From Elymus sibiricus (taxonomy: Eukaryota > Streptophyta > Magnoliopsida > Poales > Poaceae): 64,000 nucleotides of DNA. Shown piece by piece: positions 33,962 through 46,193 of this stretch; the first letter of the stretch is position 1, and every line of letters begins with the position of its first letter. A model generated the notes under the pieces. It saw only the letters and a list, made by a program, of their open reading frames with translations, had not been told where the DNA came from and did not search any database. The position numbers and the translations under genes are program-made. The stretch lies in NCBI GenBank assembly GCA_039707655.1, contig CM077671.1, forward strand, positions 366,074,720-366,138,719. Reading direction: 5' to 3'.

Positions 33962-34653
33962 TTAAATCACGACGACGACGACCATCGCAGGAGGGGTTCC
34001 AACTGCCATGGAACGTCGCTGCGTCGTAGGACTCGAACACGCCACTGAAGAAGCTGCGGCCGGCTAACGCGAAGCTGGTATGCCTCACGGTGCCCCGTGG
34101 TGGTGGTGCTCGAGTGGGGGCAACACGAACAGGGGCTGGTGGAGGAGAATAGAACGTCGGTGGCTGGGTGGATAAGAGGAGTAAGACGACGATTGGCTGG
34201 GGAACAGTAGGACACCCATGGTTGGCTTGGTGGGGAAGAGGATGCCGTCTATCTATGATGGATTTATCTTCCATTACCTGGTTCATGTACATGCCTTACT
34301 CTTTCTTAAATTCTGTTTTTTAGGTGTGGCTGTACGGAGAAAAATGAATTCCCCTTTTGTACTGTCCATTGGCTGTTTGTCTTAATGCCTGGGAGGAGAA
34401 ATCAAATTGATTACTTGCATTGTTTGTGAACTTTAATATCTCTACAGTAGTAGAGCACATGGAAATAGCTTTGGCAAGTATGGTGATAGATAGATTCTGA
34501 ACTCCGTTGTCCTTTTTGGTTGTACATTAGATATGTAATGAGTGATTAGCCTTTTGTTGCCGCTTTGAGTAGTGATCTATGAACTACGAGGTAAGAACAA
34601 AGGTTTGGATCCGTAATTAGTTGCATAACCAAGGTACTATGATTTGAGGGAAT
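33962..34653. other. Unassigned stretch right of the Sirevirus breakpoint
   Basis: A GC-rich part (33962-34290) has an open minus-strand frame of 119 codons (34292-33933) with a Pro-rich run, but I recognise no domain. The rest is AT-rich and intron-like. It could be a captured gene fragment; support is weak. Confidence 0.3.
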
Positions 34654-34662
34654 AGATAAGAT

Positions 34663-35977
34663 AAGGTCTAGGTGTACCCAACCTGAGAGATTTCAATATG
34701 GCCCTTTTGGCATCCTCGGGGAAACATTTCTTTGGAAACAATAACATGATTGGAAAAAACGGATTGCTTTTAAGTATAATGTGCATTCTCCAAATGTTCT
34801 ATGGTCAAAACAACAGGTGGGCTCCCCTTTTTGGAAGAGTGTAACCTGGGCTTTACAAGCTGCCAAAACTTTTTACTCATGGAAGATTGGTAAAGGAGAT
34901 AATATCAGTTTTTGGCATGATATATGGGCTAGGGATTGTTCCCTGAAAGTTAAGGTTTGGGAACTTTTTGAGATCTGTAATCAACAAGACTGCTCCATTT
35001 CCCAGGTCTGGGATGGAGCAAATCTTAAACTCACTTTTAGACGTTGCGTAGATCAGAGGGGTATGGCTAGTTGGATACAACTCATTGATCATTTGGTTAA
35101 ATTTCCTTTGTCTGATTCCCAAGACTCACCAGTGTGGTTATTAGAACCAAGTGGTAAATATTCTGTAAAATCCTTCTATGGTAACATTAATTTTGGTGGT
35201 GTGGTTTCTCCGTAGGGAGATACTCTCTTGAAAACTTTGTGTCCACAAAACATTCATGTTTTCTTATGGTTATGTTTGTACAACCGAATCTTAACCAGAG
35301 ACAATGTAGCTAAAAGAAGACATGTGGAAGATTTATCCTGCTTGTTCTGTAGTGAAGCTGAATCTATCTAGCACCTGTTTTTTGATTGTATCAATACTAG
35401 TAGCATTTGGTCACTGGTATCTGAGTTCTTCCGCTTACAAAGAATTACTTGTTATGCTGATATTTGCTCCTTGTGGAAAATTAACAAAAAGAAACCTGTG
35501 CTTAACCTGGTAACTGCTGCCTCCTTGTGGAGTATTTGGAAATTGAGGAATGAATTCTGTTTCTAGGGGCGCACATGGAGAGGCCTGGGTTGCGGCCTTG
35601 CCAAGCTAAAGGGGATCTTGCAGAGTTGGCTGGTGCTCTACGATGATGCACAGGCGGACATTCTGCGACGATTCATCCTCCTGCTAGACAAGCACCGGGG
35701 GAGCTTATGCGGATCACCTGGCTCTGAATCTGTGATCTCTCTTCAATGGAACTTGGTTTGTAATAAATTTAGACTGGTGATGTGCCCAGAATCTAGAGAT
35801 TCTTAAACTTGTTGCCTTTTGGCTGTCGTGTTAGGTCTTCCAGGCATTCATCGATGTGGATTGCCCTGGATCTGTTTGATGTCATGTAGTTGGGAGTGCC
35901 CTGAACATGTTTGTTTTGGTCTTTGCTGCTTCATTAGTAAAATGGGGCAGGGGGAACCCCTTTCTTTCAAAATAAAA
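34663..35977 (+). mobile_element. 5'-truncated L1-type LINE fragment
   Basis: The 9-bp duplication agataagat at 34654-34662 and 35978-35986 flanks the insert. It opens within the reverse transcriptase C-terminal part (GVPNLRDFNMALLAS-like text). It then reads through the zinc-binding zf-RVT region (SFWHDIWARD, YSVKSFY, LCPQNIHVFLW, HLFFDC) with several stops and a frameshift. The 3' end has the attagtaaaatggggcaggg phrase typical of plant L1 tails and a short A-rich end. Size and truncation are normal for target-primed reverse transcription. Confidence 0.9.
34781..35565 (+). pseudogene. LINE reverse transcriptase zinc-binding (zf-RVT) remnant
   Basis: The clearest frame is 34781-35215, with SFWHDIWARDCS and the W...LEPSGKYSVKSFY motif. 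A TAG at 35213-35215 interrupts it, and the same reading continues to about 35565 (ILTRDNVAKRRHVEDLSCLFC, then another stop). These residues are the C-terminal end of plant LINE ORF2; the catalytic FADD region is not present. Confidence 0.85.
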
Positions 35978-35986
35978 AGATAAGAT

Positions 35987-37411
35987 TGCAACAGAGTGAC
36001 CTGATTGTCCTATTAGGTACAATACAACCAGACATTACAATATCCACTTGCACCTATCTTTGAGCTAATATTAATCCATTTATATAACCGACTCTTGATT
36101 TGTAGTTTTCTTCTGGAACTAGGTCACATGATGTGCCTTCTCTTTATATTCCCTCGGTATCACTCTGTTGATATAATTTTTTAAATTTGGTCACTGATTG
36201 ATTGTTTGAGTATTTGTTCTCTCTTCTTTATGTTGAAAATTTAAAGATTGTTTTCTTTAGACAGATTGCTCGTTTCCCCTTTAACATGATTCTTTGCCTC
36301 CATATGTTTAGACCATGGTGAGAGTGTTGCTGTTTTATCATGTTGTGTAACATGGGATACCATACAACTAATTATCTGCTTCTAATTTACAATGAATGAT
36401 TTGTTGCATCCCCTTACCGGCGGCATACTGTCCAAAGTGAGGATCTCATTAGATAAGCTCTCTTTCGTTATAACTGTGGATGGGCTCGGTGCTAGCTGAT
36501 TATCTAAGGTTTTGTTGCCTATTTTTTTTTAATAATACCTTCATTATTAATCGAGCACTAGGTGGTCATTAATCAAGAAGTTTGGAGTTTTATTCTATTG
36601 CAAAATTAGTTCGGATTTGCATCCATCACTTTCAATTTTTACCGGAATTATATACAATTTTTATTGTATGGACCAATTTTTACATGGTCTGGCAGACTTA
36701 CTGAGGTTGCCGTATTGGGTTGAGGTGTATTCCCCCTTATGGGCATTTTCAATGTGAGGCATGTATAGTGCAGGATTTGTCATCCAACCATTTTCTTCCT
36801 TTGTGCGTTGCGGGCTTAGTACTTGTAAACTTTTGACAAATGTTCCAGAATGAATTTTGGCCATCTTAATCAAGGTATTTATGGACCCATCTCTATTATA
36901 GTAGTGTTGAACATGGTATGATCAATTTGGACATTAGTTTCTATACTGTTCTTTTGTAGACAATAGTCATATGTATGTTTCATCGACTGAACATGATATG
37001 ATAAATTTGGACATTAGTTGCTAGACTGTTCTTTTGTAGACAATAGTCATATATATGTTTCGTGAAAGAAGAGAGGTTCCACATCGTCCTTAAGGATCAA
37101 ATCACTCGTATGGGCCTTTTTCTGGGCTTGGTCGTCTGCTTCTTTTTTGTAATCCACTAAAAGAAAGAATTTGTTTACCAATTAATAATCCCACTTTACT
37201 TGTTTACAATAAATTTAACCAATTTTTATATGCCTACGAGTAACGAGAAACAACAAGTTAAACCATCAACAAGAACAAGATACGGTGTGGGTTCCGATTA
37301 CTTGAGGGATATGACAAAATTAATTTTGCCCGAATGGCTAGGGAAACGAAGAAACTACATTCACCGGTGGCTAATAAATACTAAGTATGTGACAATAAGA
37401 GGTTTCATTGG
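35987..37411. other. AT-rich unassigned intergenic stretch with an 80-bp tandem duplication
   Basis: No gene seen. A direct duplication is present: gaacatggtatgatcaattt... at 36909-36988 and again at 36989-37068, with a handful of differences. A 76-codon frame at 37200-37430 has no recognisable feature. Confidence 0.5.
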
Positions 37412-37583
37412 TAGTGGTGGAGCTAATTGAAAATCACTTGGGTGAGGGGGGGACATAAATCATTAGTGTGTTGGGGGGAGGGGGGAAAATGCTAAAAAAT
37501 CTAATCTAAGCCTCCATAAAAAATATTCTTCAGTAATTCATCCAATGTTTGGGGGGAGGGGTCCCAACATAGCTCCGCCACTG
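37412..37583. mobile_element. hAT-type MITE related to the 24969-25989 element
   Basis: The left end is tagtggtggagctaat and the complement of the right end is cagtggcggagctatg. The flanks ttcattgg (37404-37411) and ttcatggg (37584-37591) match at seven of eight bases, a decayed 8-bp duplication. G-rich runs inside resemble the subterminal G-runs of the larger element. Confidence 0.75.
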
Positions 37584-37591
37584 TTCATGGG

Positions 37592-38519
37592 AATCTAGTC
37601 GGAGAAAAAGTATATGTATTAATTGTTTCAATATGGGAAATACAATTGAAGAGGTGGATGCATTAACATCTCGAGCTCGATGGAGGTGAGCTAAGAGCAC
37701 ATATATGATCCAGTTCGACGGGCACTTCGAGGACCGTCAGGGCCATCTCACCCGAGCACAACAACTATGGTTGTGGTGCGGCTTCGTTGTGACCTAATAA
37801 ACCATTCCATGGTTCAAATAGACTGCCAAATATATCTTTAAAATTAATTCTTGTAAAATTTGATTTTTTATTTTCTTAGAGAAAACCAAGTCTAGATCTT
37901 GGTGTTCGCCTACTTGCCGGCTGCCAATTTTTCCTTGAACTAAATTCTTCGAGAGTCTAACAGTTGGATTATTATTTCGTTTTGATTTTTAACAAGAGAG
38001 TAAAGTCTACATCTCAGAGTCCGCCTACCTGTGGTCACCGGGTGTCACTGTTCAGATGCTGGCATAACGTGTTGATGAACGTTTTGATGGACACCCTAAT
38101 TTTCTTTCCCATTGCAACACATGGGCATATGTGCTCGTTTTAACTCAAGAGGATTCGATTAAAAAATGGTTGGAATTCATGAGAAAAAAATCAAAGCAAT
38201 GAGTTTTTAAATTTTGTGATAATCTTTTCGACATAATGATTATTTCAATTCACTGTCATTTTTTATATTATTGAATATTTTTAAATTTTTTGAACAGTTT
38301 TCAAATCCGTGATTTTTTTTCCAAATCCGTGAACAAATTTTAAATCCAGGTATACTTTTTAAATTTGATAACGGTCTTTCCAATACAGGAAGGTTTCCAA
38401 TATCCGAGAACATTTTGTAGATGCACACATATGTTTAAAAAAATCAGTTTATTTTTAATTCGATGAATATTCCGAATATATCTCTCCTTAATAACAAAGC
38501 ACATATAGCTTCTGGTCGT
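37592..38519. other. AT-rich intergenic stretch with a Helitron-like end
   Basis: At 38108-38125 a CCCAT...ATGGG stem is followed by catatgtgctcg. This resembles the hairpin-plus-CTAG 3' end of grass Helitrons, but has CTCG, so it is decayed at best. Nothing else recognised. Confidence 0.3.
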
Positions 38520-39530
38520 ACGTCACGGCAGTTTTGCAAAAAAAGCCCCTGTGTTTAATAAAATTCAACCCGCAGTCCTTCAGTAAGTGGAAAAAACGTT
38601 TCGATTTTTATACAAAACCCATGGGCAGCATCACTCTGGCGCATCTTGTCGCCTGCGCGGCAGCCTCCGCCCCTCCCCACTTCTCCTCCTCCCCTAGCCG
38701 CCGACCGTTTGCGTCCTCCGGGAAAAGCCCCGCGTGGATCCGGCGCGCGCGGTCAACGCAATCGAGTAGCGATGGCTGGGACTTCAGTGACGGCGCAGCG
38801 TAGGCGAGGCAGACTTGGCGGCGGCGGATCCAGACGGGAACCGGTGGAAGAGGCGGATCTGGGGGCGCCTACCCCATTCACGGCGGCGGCGGGGCTCCTG
38901 GGCGGCGCGTCTGGAGGTCGTGGAGCTCGAAGTGCTCCCATGGCTGCGGCGATTACTCGATACGAGGACGATGCAGGGCTCGCGAGGATGGCAAAGAGGA
39001 GGCCGAAGTCAAGGCGAGGGAAGCCGGCCTTGGCTTGGTGGTGCGCCGGTCGCCGGACGAGGAGGCGACGAGGAAGAGCGCTCCGGCGTTGTTGTATACC
39101 TGCATGCATCAATGGCCACGGGGTGAGAGAGAGATGGAGCAGAGGAGAAGGAAAGGAAGGGCAGAGGGGCTGAGAAGAGAGAGGGGAGATCAGGGTGAAG
39201 CATGTGGGAGATGCCTCTCCTGACACGCGCATGTTGGACCGTGATGGCGGAAATCATGACGGCGGCAGTTCCGAGATCCATGGGCGGCGCCATTGTTGTG
39301 GTGGAGCTGTTGCTTCCTATTCGAGAGAGAACAGGGAGGGTGAGAAGAGAGAGATAACGGGGAGAAGCGCGAGGAGGAGCTGGCTCACCGGCGCAGAGTC
39401 CTGCTGCAGATCGCTGGCGGGGGGTTGACTCGACCCTTCATGGACGAGAGCGCGAGGAGGCGAGCTCGCGCTCGGCCATGGTGAGGGAATCTGGGAGGGC
39501 TCTCGCTGCGATGGGGAAATTGCTAACTAA
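38520..39530. other. GC-rich island, possibly a Mutator-like element with captured gene sequence
   Basis: The left edge (38527-38620: gcaaaaaaagcccctgtgttt then ttcaacccgcagtcc) resembles the ends of grass Mutator-like elements. It is followed abruptly by about 900 bp of high-GC, Arg/Ala/Gly-coding-biased sequence open in several frames. I see no domain and no matching right terminus. ORFs here are mutual shadows, so none is called as a gene. Confidence 0.3.
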
Positions 39531-41522
39531 TTAATAGTCCCACCCTGCTCTTTTAGATCAAATTCTAGCAACTTATATACCTTCTCGAATTGCAAGAATC
39601 AAACAAGCCAAGGCCAGAAAGCGAGACCAAACAGAGGAAAACATCTCTAAGAAGGAAGGCTCACACATATATAAGATCGATCAAAGAGGAGAAAGGCGCA
39701 TGAAATCGAGACAGAGCCAATCTGAAGAAAACAAAGACGGCGTGACGGCCTTGAGCTGGCGCCGGGAAGAGAGACAGAGCGCCTCGAGCTGGCCAGAGCC
39801 AGCTCCTCTACAGAAGAGCCGGCCATGGCCGGTTGAGGGGGGCGGCAGGCGGCAACGGCGGCGTGTCCCAGGAGGTCATGGGGCGGCAAGCGGCAAGCGG
39901 CAGCGCTGGCGGCGTGTTCCAGGAGATCGTGGGGTCAAGAATAAGTGGCCAGAGCGAGAGAAACGGAGGAGATAAGGCTCTATACGATGTTTGGTTTCTT
40001 CTACACTACCTGACGTGTGTGTGTTTTAATAAATCTCCAAACCAATTTTTTTTAAGGTTCAATTTGACTCATCTATTTTTTTTAACTTTACTCTGTTTAT
40101 GTCCTCACAAACTCATACCGACAAAACTGAAAAATAAACAAATACCATACATAGATGGATATAAGGATTAGAAAATGTTGGACTAGCATATATGCAAAGG
40201 TTAGGACACACAATGAAAACATATATAGTTGCACATCCTGTAAAGTAAATACAAAATAAATTGTCTCCATGCGCTATTGATTCCAGTTCATATGAGTGCA
40301 TAATAAATCACCGGTGTCAAAACACAGACATTCACGTGTCATCGCAATATAGTCTTTAGTTGATCTCAACAAAGCTATTGTTCCGGATCAGGAAAAGGAT
40401 GCCATGCCTGAAATCCCAAAAAATGGACATGTTGGATGTGGTATGGAGAAACTTGGCAACCTCCTTATACAGACTTTTGCCCAAAACATTAATGCTATGG
40501 AGGAACAACAACAATTGCATCTAGGTAAAATTACTTTGGAAGTGTTGGATGCACAACATTTTTATTGTCTGGTGGTAGTACAATAATTAATCTGTCGATG
40601 TGGTGTGCTTTTTCACTAGCCATCGACGATCTGATCTACAATGTTCTAACATTTTTCTACTTCCCAAATTGTATCCATAAAAAACATGACACTAGCTACA
40701 CATGCATCATCATTAATTAACTCACACATGCTTATTTGAAACTACGTTTAGGGATACCACGGTACAAAAATACTATTTAAATAAAAGAATATGGTAAACA
40801 AAAAATAATCTACTTTAGTGAACTAGCTTACTTTCTTAAACAAAGATAGTTACAAAAGTTGGTATATCCTACCACCATGATTTAAAGACATTAATAATTT
40901 TATGCATGATAGCATTAACTTTACTTAGTGATAATCATCTAAAAGGAGCTATACAGAATACTTAAAATGCAAGCCAAAATGGTTACACAATTTTAAAAAG
41001 GGGCTACCGAGAAGAAGTAAAGTATTACTATACAAACAACACGTATATTTTGATGCTTATCAGTAGGCTAATTAAATTAATTTATGAGTACCTACGTATG
41101 CTCTATATATGATGCTGAATCTAATCAATTTCTTTTTTAACCAACAACATATTCCTACATTATAGAAAACCTGCATAAAGCAATTTTGGGTCGCTATCTC
41201 CAATCATGGATGCAAAGGAGCAAAGAAGGAAGGAGGATATAGAACTGTACACATGGATGACCAACAAAAACAAAAGAAACTAAAAAAGCGCCATGAAGCC
41301 TATCGGCAAGAAAAAGAATTAAAAGTTCAACCCAGTTGCAAACAAATATACACAAGGGAGGAAACATATGCAAACATGCAGCCAGCACAAAAAGGCAAAA
41401 AAAAAATACACACGAGAAAGGCAGGAATACACAAATATGTAGTCAAAACGGAAATAAGCTAGAACAGAGCATTACATCTAACCGTGAATTGAGGCATAAC
41501 AGACTAAGCAAAGATTCAATTG
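39531..41522. other. Intergenic stretch without recognisable genes
   Basis: A moderately GC-rich part (39690-39975) precedes AT-rich DNA. A 60-codon plus frame at 40404-40586 (GHVGCGMEKLGNLLIQTF) is too short and unrecognised to call. Ends at the aattg target of element C (41518-41522). Confidence 0.4.
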
Positions 41523-41679
41523 TGTTGAGACTTAGGGTTAGGCCGTGCAACTCACAATGCATTGATCGGGTGCACTAGGCACGTATATATGATGTACAAG
41601 ATGGGCCTCTACCTCAACTATACAGAAAAACTAGGAGGTGGGCCTATGACACAATATACATGCACAAATATATTCAACA
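41523..41679 (-). repeat. Element C 3' LTR
   Basis: 157-bp direct repeat nearly identical to 44821-44977. Adjacent inside is a run of 16 C (G on the coding strand), the expanded polypurine tract. Confidence 0.95.
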
Positions 41680-43794
41680 CCCCCCCCCCCCCCCCGCAGT
41701 CGAAGCGTCGCCAGAGACACAGAGACTGGACCGAAACTCCTCGAAGGTGGAAGTAGGCAGTCCTTTAGTCATCACATCTGCAAACTGTTGTGCGGTTGGA
41801 ACATGGAGAACCCGAGTGCGGCCAAGGGCTACCTGTTCGCGCACAAAGTGAATGTCGAGCTCGATGTGCTTCGTCTGGCGATGATGAACGGGGTTGGCAG
41901 AAAGGTACACGGCAGAGACGTTGTCGCAGTAGACAACCGTGGCCTGCGACACGTCGTGATGCAACTCCTGAAGAAGCTGGCGAAGCCAAGTGCACTCGGC
42001 AATGGCGTTCGCCACGACACGGTAATCAGCCTCCGCGCTGGAGCGTGACACCGTGGGTTGTCGTTTTGATGACCATGAGACGAGGGAGGGACCGAGGTAG
42101 ACGCAGTAGCCTGAAGTGGAGCGCCGTGTGTCAGGGCAGCCAGCCCAATCAGCATCGGAATTGGCCACCATCTCCAGAGAGGGGGACGCCGTGAGAGTGA
42201 GTCCGAGGGACATCGTGCCACGGATATAGCGAAGAATCCATTTCACGAGCGTCCAATGGGAGTCACGAGGGGCATGCATATGAAGACACACCTGCTGAAC
42301 GGCATACTGCAAATCTGGTCTGGTGAGCGTCAAATACTGGAGAGAACCAACAATGGATCGGTAGAATGGGGCATCCGACGCCGGGGAGCCATCCAGAGCA
42401 AAGACCTTGGCCTTCGTGTCAACAGGAGTAGCAACAGGATGACAGTTGAGCATACCAGCGCGCTCAAGCAGCTCATGCGCATACTTCTGTTGATGAAGAA
42501 AGAAGCCGTCGGGGCAACGAACAACCTCGATGCCAAGGAAGTAGTGGAGAGCTCCCAAATCCTTGATGGCAAACTTGTCACGTAGCCGGTGAGTGATCTG
42601 CTGAAGAAGGGCTGCGGAGGAGGCCGTCAGGATGATGTCATCGACGTATAGTAATAAGTAGGCAGTCGTGTCGCCATGGTGATAGACGAACAACGAGGCG
42701 TCCGAGCGGGTGACACGGAAGCCCACTGTCTGTAGAAAACCAGTGATACACTGGTACCAGGCGTGAGGTGCTTGCTTGAGGCCGTAGAGAGACCGAGACA
42801 GCAAGCAGACGTGGCCAGGATGAGTGGCGTCGATGAAACCAGTGGGTTGCTCACAGTAGACCAGCTCGGCAAGGTGACCATGGAGAAAGGTGTTGGAGAC
42901 ATCCATCTAATGAACCGGCCAGCCGCGAGAGACCGCAAGCTGAAGAACAGTGCGGATCGTGCCCGGTTTGACAACCGGTGCAAATGTCTCGGTGAAGTCA
43001 ATGCCAGCACGCTGACGAAAACCACGGACCACCCAGCGATCCTTGTAGCGCTCAAGAGTGCCATCAGAGCGGGTCTTATGACGAAAGACCCACTTGCCGC
43101 TGATGACGTTGGCACGAGGCGACCAAGGAACCAGCGTCCAAGTGCGATTCCGCTGAAGAGCGTCAAAATCATCCTGGATCGCGGCAAGCCAATGCGGGTC
43201 ACGAAGAGCTGCCTGAGCGGATGCTGGAATCGGGGAGGGCTCAGAGATGGATGCGGCGAGGAGGTACTCATCGCTGGAGTACCGCATGCTCGGATGATGG
43301 ATGCCGGTCTGAGACCGCGTCGTAGGACGAGGCGGCAGGACAGGTGCCGCGGCCGGCGAGGACGAGGACGAGCTGGCCTCAGGCGAGGGGGACGAGGCAG
43401 TAGAGGCCTCAGCCGCTCCAGAGGCCGAGGGAGCCTCAGTCGACGATGGCGAGGCAGGAGAGGCCTCGGCCGTCCCAGAGGCTGAGGGGGCGGGCGACGC
43501 CGAGGGCACCGAGTCGACGACCGCGTCGGAGGCCGGACTGCCGGGCGGCGAGGTGGCGTGGCCAGGGGCCATGGCGCGGCCAGGGACCGCAGCTCGACCC
43601 GCGTCGCGAGGAGCATCGAACCCTGGTGGCGGTCCAAGAGCTGCACGAGACCGTCCTCCAGACGGTGGCGCAGAAGGGCCGCCGGTGGCCGGCGGTGAGG
43701 CGAGGGCGGCAGGTACCTGCTGAAAAGGAAACACCTTCTCGTCAAAGTAGTGAGGGCGGTGTGAGCGGGTGAGGAGCCGGCGGTGCGGGGCCAC
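41674..43794 (-). pseudogene. Element C Copia reverse transcriptase-RNase H region
   Basis: This would copy element RNA to DNA. The upstream part (43794-42907) has the proline/serine-rich linker, TTRSQTGIHHP, the start of the RT domain (SGKWVFRHKTRSDGTLERYK, FTETFAPVVK) and ends VSRGWPVH. A TAG then replaces the usual Gln codon before MDVSNTFLHG. The same frame continues (42906-41674) through LYGLKQAPHAWY, the catalytic YVDDIILT, and RNase H with DADWAGCPDTRRSTSGYC, SSAEADYR and TKHIELDIHFVREQV. The nonsense codon alone interrupts the RT-RNase H frame. The protease and integrase that should precede it are absent. A Copia assignment is certain from domain order and motifs. Confidence 0.92.
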
Positions 43795-44479
43795 CGCGGG
43801 TGCTGGTGGTGAGGGCGGTGTGAGCGGTCCGGGACCGTGTCATCTTCATTCGGCGCTCCTTAAGCTTGAGGTACGCGATCACCTTAGGGAAGGTGGGATC
43901 CAGGATGAGCGTGAGGTTGGAGGCGGCGTTCCCGAAGTTCTCGTTGAGACCGGCGGTGAGGGTGCTGATGAGGAGCTCATCGCCGATCGTCTCGCCAAGA
44001 TCGCGAAGCTCATCGGCAAGCTTTTTGAGGCGCATGCAAAAATCATCGATAGATCAGTCAAGCTGCGGGCACCCATAAAACTCGAAGTGAAGGAGAACCT
44101 TGCGCCGAAGCTTGTTGTCGGTGAAGAGGCCGTTGAGCTTGGTCCACACGGCGTAAGCGTCATCGTCGTCAGCCACCATCGTGTGGAAGAGGTCCTTGGA
44201 GATGGTGAGGTAGAACCAACGGATGATGGTGGCATCGAGGATCATCCAGTCCTCGTCGTTCACCATGAGCCGAGAGTCCACGGTGCCATCAACGTGACCG
44301 TGGAGTAGATACTCACGGAACACCAAGGAGAAGTACCTCCTCCAGGCGGAGTAGGATGCGGTGGACTGATCGAGGATCACCGGAACGCGTTCAAAGATGT
44401 TGAGATCGCGAACAAGGGCAACGTCCGGGCCGGCGAACGGGTTACTGCCGGAGGAGACCGAGGAGACCGGGGAGGCCAT
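43742..44479 (-). pseudogene. Element C Copia gag, truncated and frame-broken
   Basis: The best ATG is at 44479 (MASPVSSVSSGSNPFAG). Text through SAWRRYFSLVFREYLLHGHVDG and AVWTKLNGLFTDNK is the N-terminal half of Copia gag (UBN2-type). The frame ends at 44054 and homologous sequence resumes in another frame at 44035-43742 (LADELRDLGETIGDELLISTL, PKVIAYLKLKE), so there is a frameshift near 44050. The zinc knuckle and all following gag are lost in the deletion near 43800. Confidence 0.85.
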
Positions 44480-44820
44480 GGCAGCGACGGGTCGGTGGAG
44501 TGGGATGAGGTTGCGGAAGCGATGAAGAGCGGCGGCACACGGCGGCGGCGGCGGCTGAGAGAAGCGGCGGCGGCGGCGGCGGTGTGTAGCGGCGACAGAT
44601 GGTGGGGTGGGGGTGCCGCAACACACGGCGACGGCGGCGGCTAGGGGAAGCGGCGACAGCGGCGGTGTGGGGCGGCAGCGGGAGGGATGGGCAGTGGTGG
44701 CACCCGACGACAGCGGCGGCTTGAGGAGCGACGGCGATGGCGTGGTGCGGCGGCGGCGGCGCGAGGAGGGGCGCGGCGGCGGCGGCGATTAGGTTAGGAT
44801 CATGAGAAAAACTGATACCA

Positions 44821-44977
44821 TGTTGAGACTTAGGGTTAGGCCATGCAACTCACAATGCATTGATCGGGTGCACTAGGCACGTATATATGATGTACAAGAT
44901 GGGCCTCTACCTCAACTATACAGGAAAACTAGGAGGTGGGCCTATGACACAATATACATGCACAAATATATTCAACA
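44821..44977 (-). repeat. Element C 5' LTR
   Basis: 157-bp partner LTR, followed by target duplication aattg. Confidence 0.95.
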
Positions 44978-45900
44978 AATTGCGATAGAAAACCTGCATA
45001 CATCGCAGCAGAATAGGAAGTTAGAACATCTATATGACAAGGCCTTCACGGTTAGCACACATGACAGAAGCATGCATGCCTCGACGTCGGAGGAAGTATA
45101 CCGGATTTTTATTGTCTGATGTCGGTAACTCAAAATAAGCACTACATGTATGATATTTTTATTGTCTAAAGATAAGGTTGTTCACCCGATTAGTTGTCTA
45201 GGATTAACGTCACAAGTTTCAAGAATCATATTGTTAATTGATTCATCATTTTTCTCATCATCAAATTTATCCTCTACCATTCCAACCCAATTAATTATAA
45301 TTGGGCTTTGCTTCGTAGCGATGCGTGTCATGTTTTTCCCCGTTGCAACACACGGGCGTGTTTGCTATGAAATATAATTATCAAAATAAAACATGTTAGT
45401 CACAAAAAAATGAATCAACTTTAGAAAATTATTAAAATTTTCAAATAAGTTTCTTGAAAATTACAAAAAAAACTTCTAAAAAGATTTATGTTATTCCAAA
45501 CAAACAAAAAACTATTGAAAGATTATTCCTTGCATCACTACTTCGTCATCGGATGAAAATGCGGAGCTGAAATACATTGTGACGAACAATGTTATGGAGG
45601 CTTCTTCACATTCACACTTCATGAACTAATATGCAATACTCAGGGTTGCATTATTTCTGATGTTCGTCAAAATTGGATATAATAATTGTTGTGGAATGAC
45701 AAACGGAGCAGGTTCTATTAATTTTACCATTCGTTACAGCGCACGAGCATTTGTATTAGTATGTAAAAAACAACGGTTACCCCAGCTAGGGGAACGACGG
45801 ACGTTGCGAGGCAATTGGACCAATTTCAGCAAGAAATAATTCTTGTTGTGTCAGAAAGGGAAAAAGAAACGACTACGCCAAGAAGCCAGAGGCCCATTTT
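44978..45900. other. AT-rich intergenic stretch upstream of the F-box gene
   Basis: No gene seen. At 45339-45356 a CCCGT...ACGGG stem is followed by cgtgtttgctat. A weaker copy lies near 45731-45756. Both resemble Helitron 3' ends but lack an exact CTAG. Confidence 0.35.
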
Positions 45901-46090
45901 TCCGGCCCAATTGATTGGTACTGCGGGAGAGTCCCAATTCCCCAAACCCTCATGCCTCAAAAAAAAAATGTCTCAAAAAAAAAAATCCCCAAACCCTCGA
46001 CCACTGACTGACCGCCGGCCGCTTTTCCCTCCGCCCTTCTCCTCATCGGCGATCGCCCGGCCGCCGGGCTACTCACCGCCAGCCTTCCCG

Positions 46091-46184
46091 GTAAGACCAA
46101 ATCCTCCCTGGAACAACCCCATCCGCGAATCTATCGTCGATTTGACGCCCTCGCTTGCTCACCCACGGCATCTGCTTACCACAG
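46091..46184 (+). other. Probable 5'UTR intron of the F-box gene
   Basis: A donor (CCCG|gtaaga) at 46091 and acceptor (ttaccacag) ending at 46184 frame a 94-base intron ending nine bases before the ATG. The upstream C-rich sequence (46000-46090) looks like a grass 5'UTR. Confidence 0.55.
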
Positions 46185-46193
46185 CCGACAGCG

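Larger units (their letters stand above)
41523..44977 (-). mobile_element. Element C: short-LTR Copia retrotransposon with internal deletion
   Basis: Two 157-bp LTRs (41523-41679 and 44821-44977) open TGTTGAGAC and end TTCAACA on the plus strand, flanked by aattg at 41518-41522 and 44978-44982. The minus-strand order is LTR, tRNA-Met-type primer site (TGGTATCAG at 44812-44820), gag, a fused pol tail, a G-run purine tract (41680-41695) and the LTR. The gag frame passes at about 43800 straight into text that normally follows integrase, so the gag C-terminus, protease and integrase are deleted. It is non-autonomous and carries stops. Confidence 0.95.

Noticed and set aside
38646..39232. Overlapping 159- and 175-codon frames in the GC-rich island
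   Set aside because: Opposite-strand frames over the same GC-rich DNA with no recognisable domain; neither can be preferred.
43446..44308. Plus-strand frames over element C
   Set aside because: Antisense to clear Copia gag and reverse transcriptase; their openness reflects high GC.
46155..46193. Upstream extension of the F-box protein
   Set aside because: The extension has no ATG and overlaps an inferred 5'UTR intron; ATG 46194 gives the normal F-box N-terminus.
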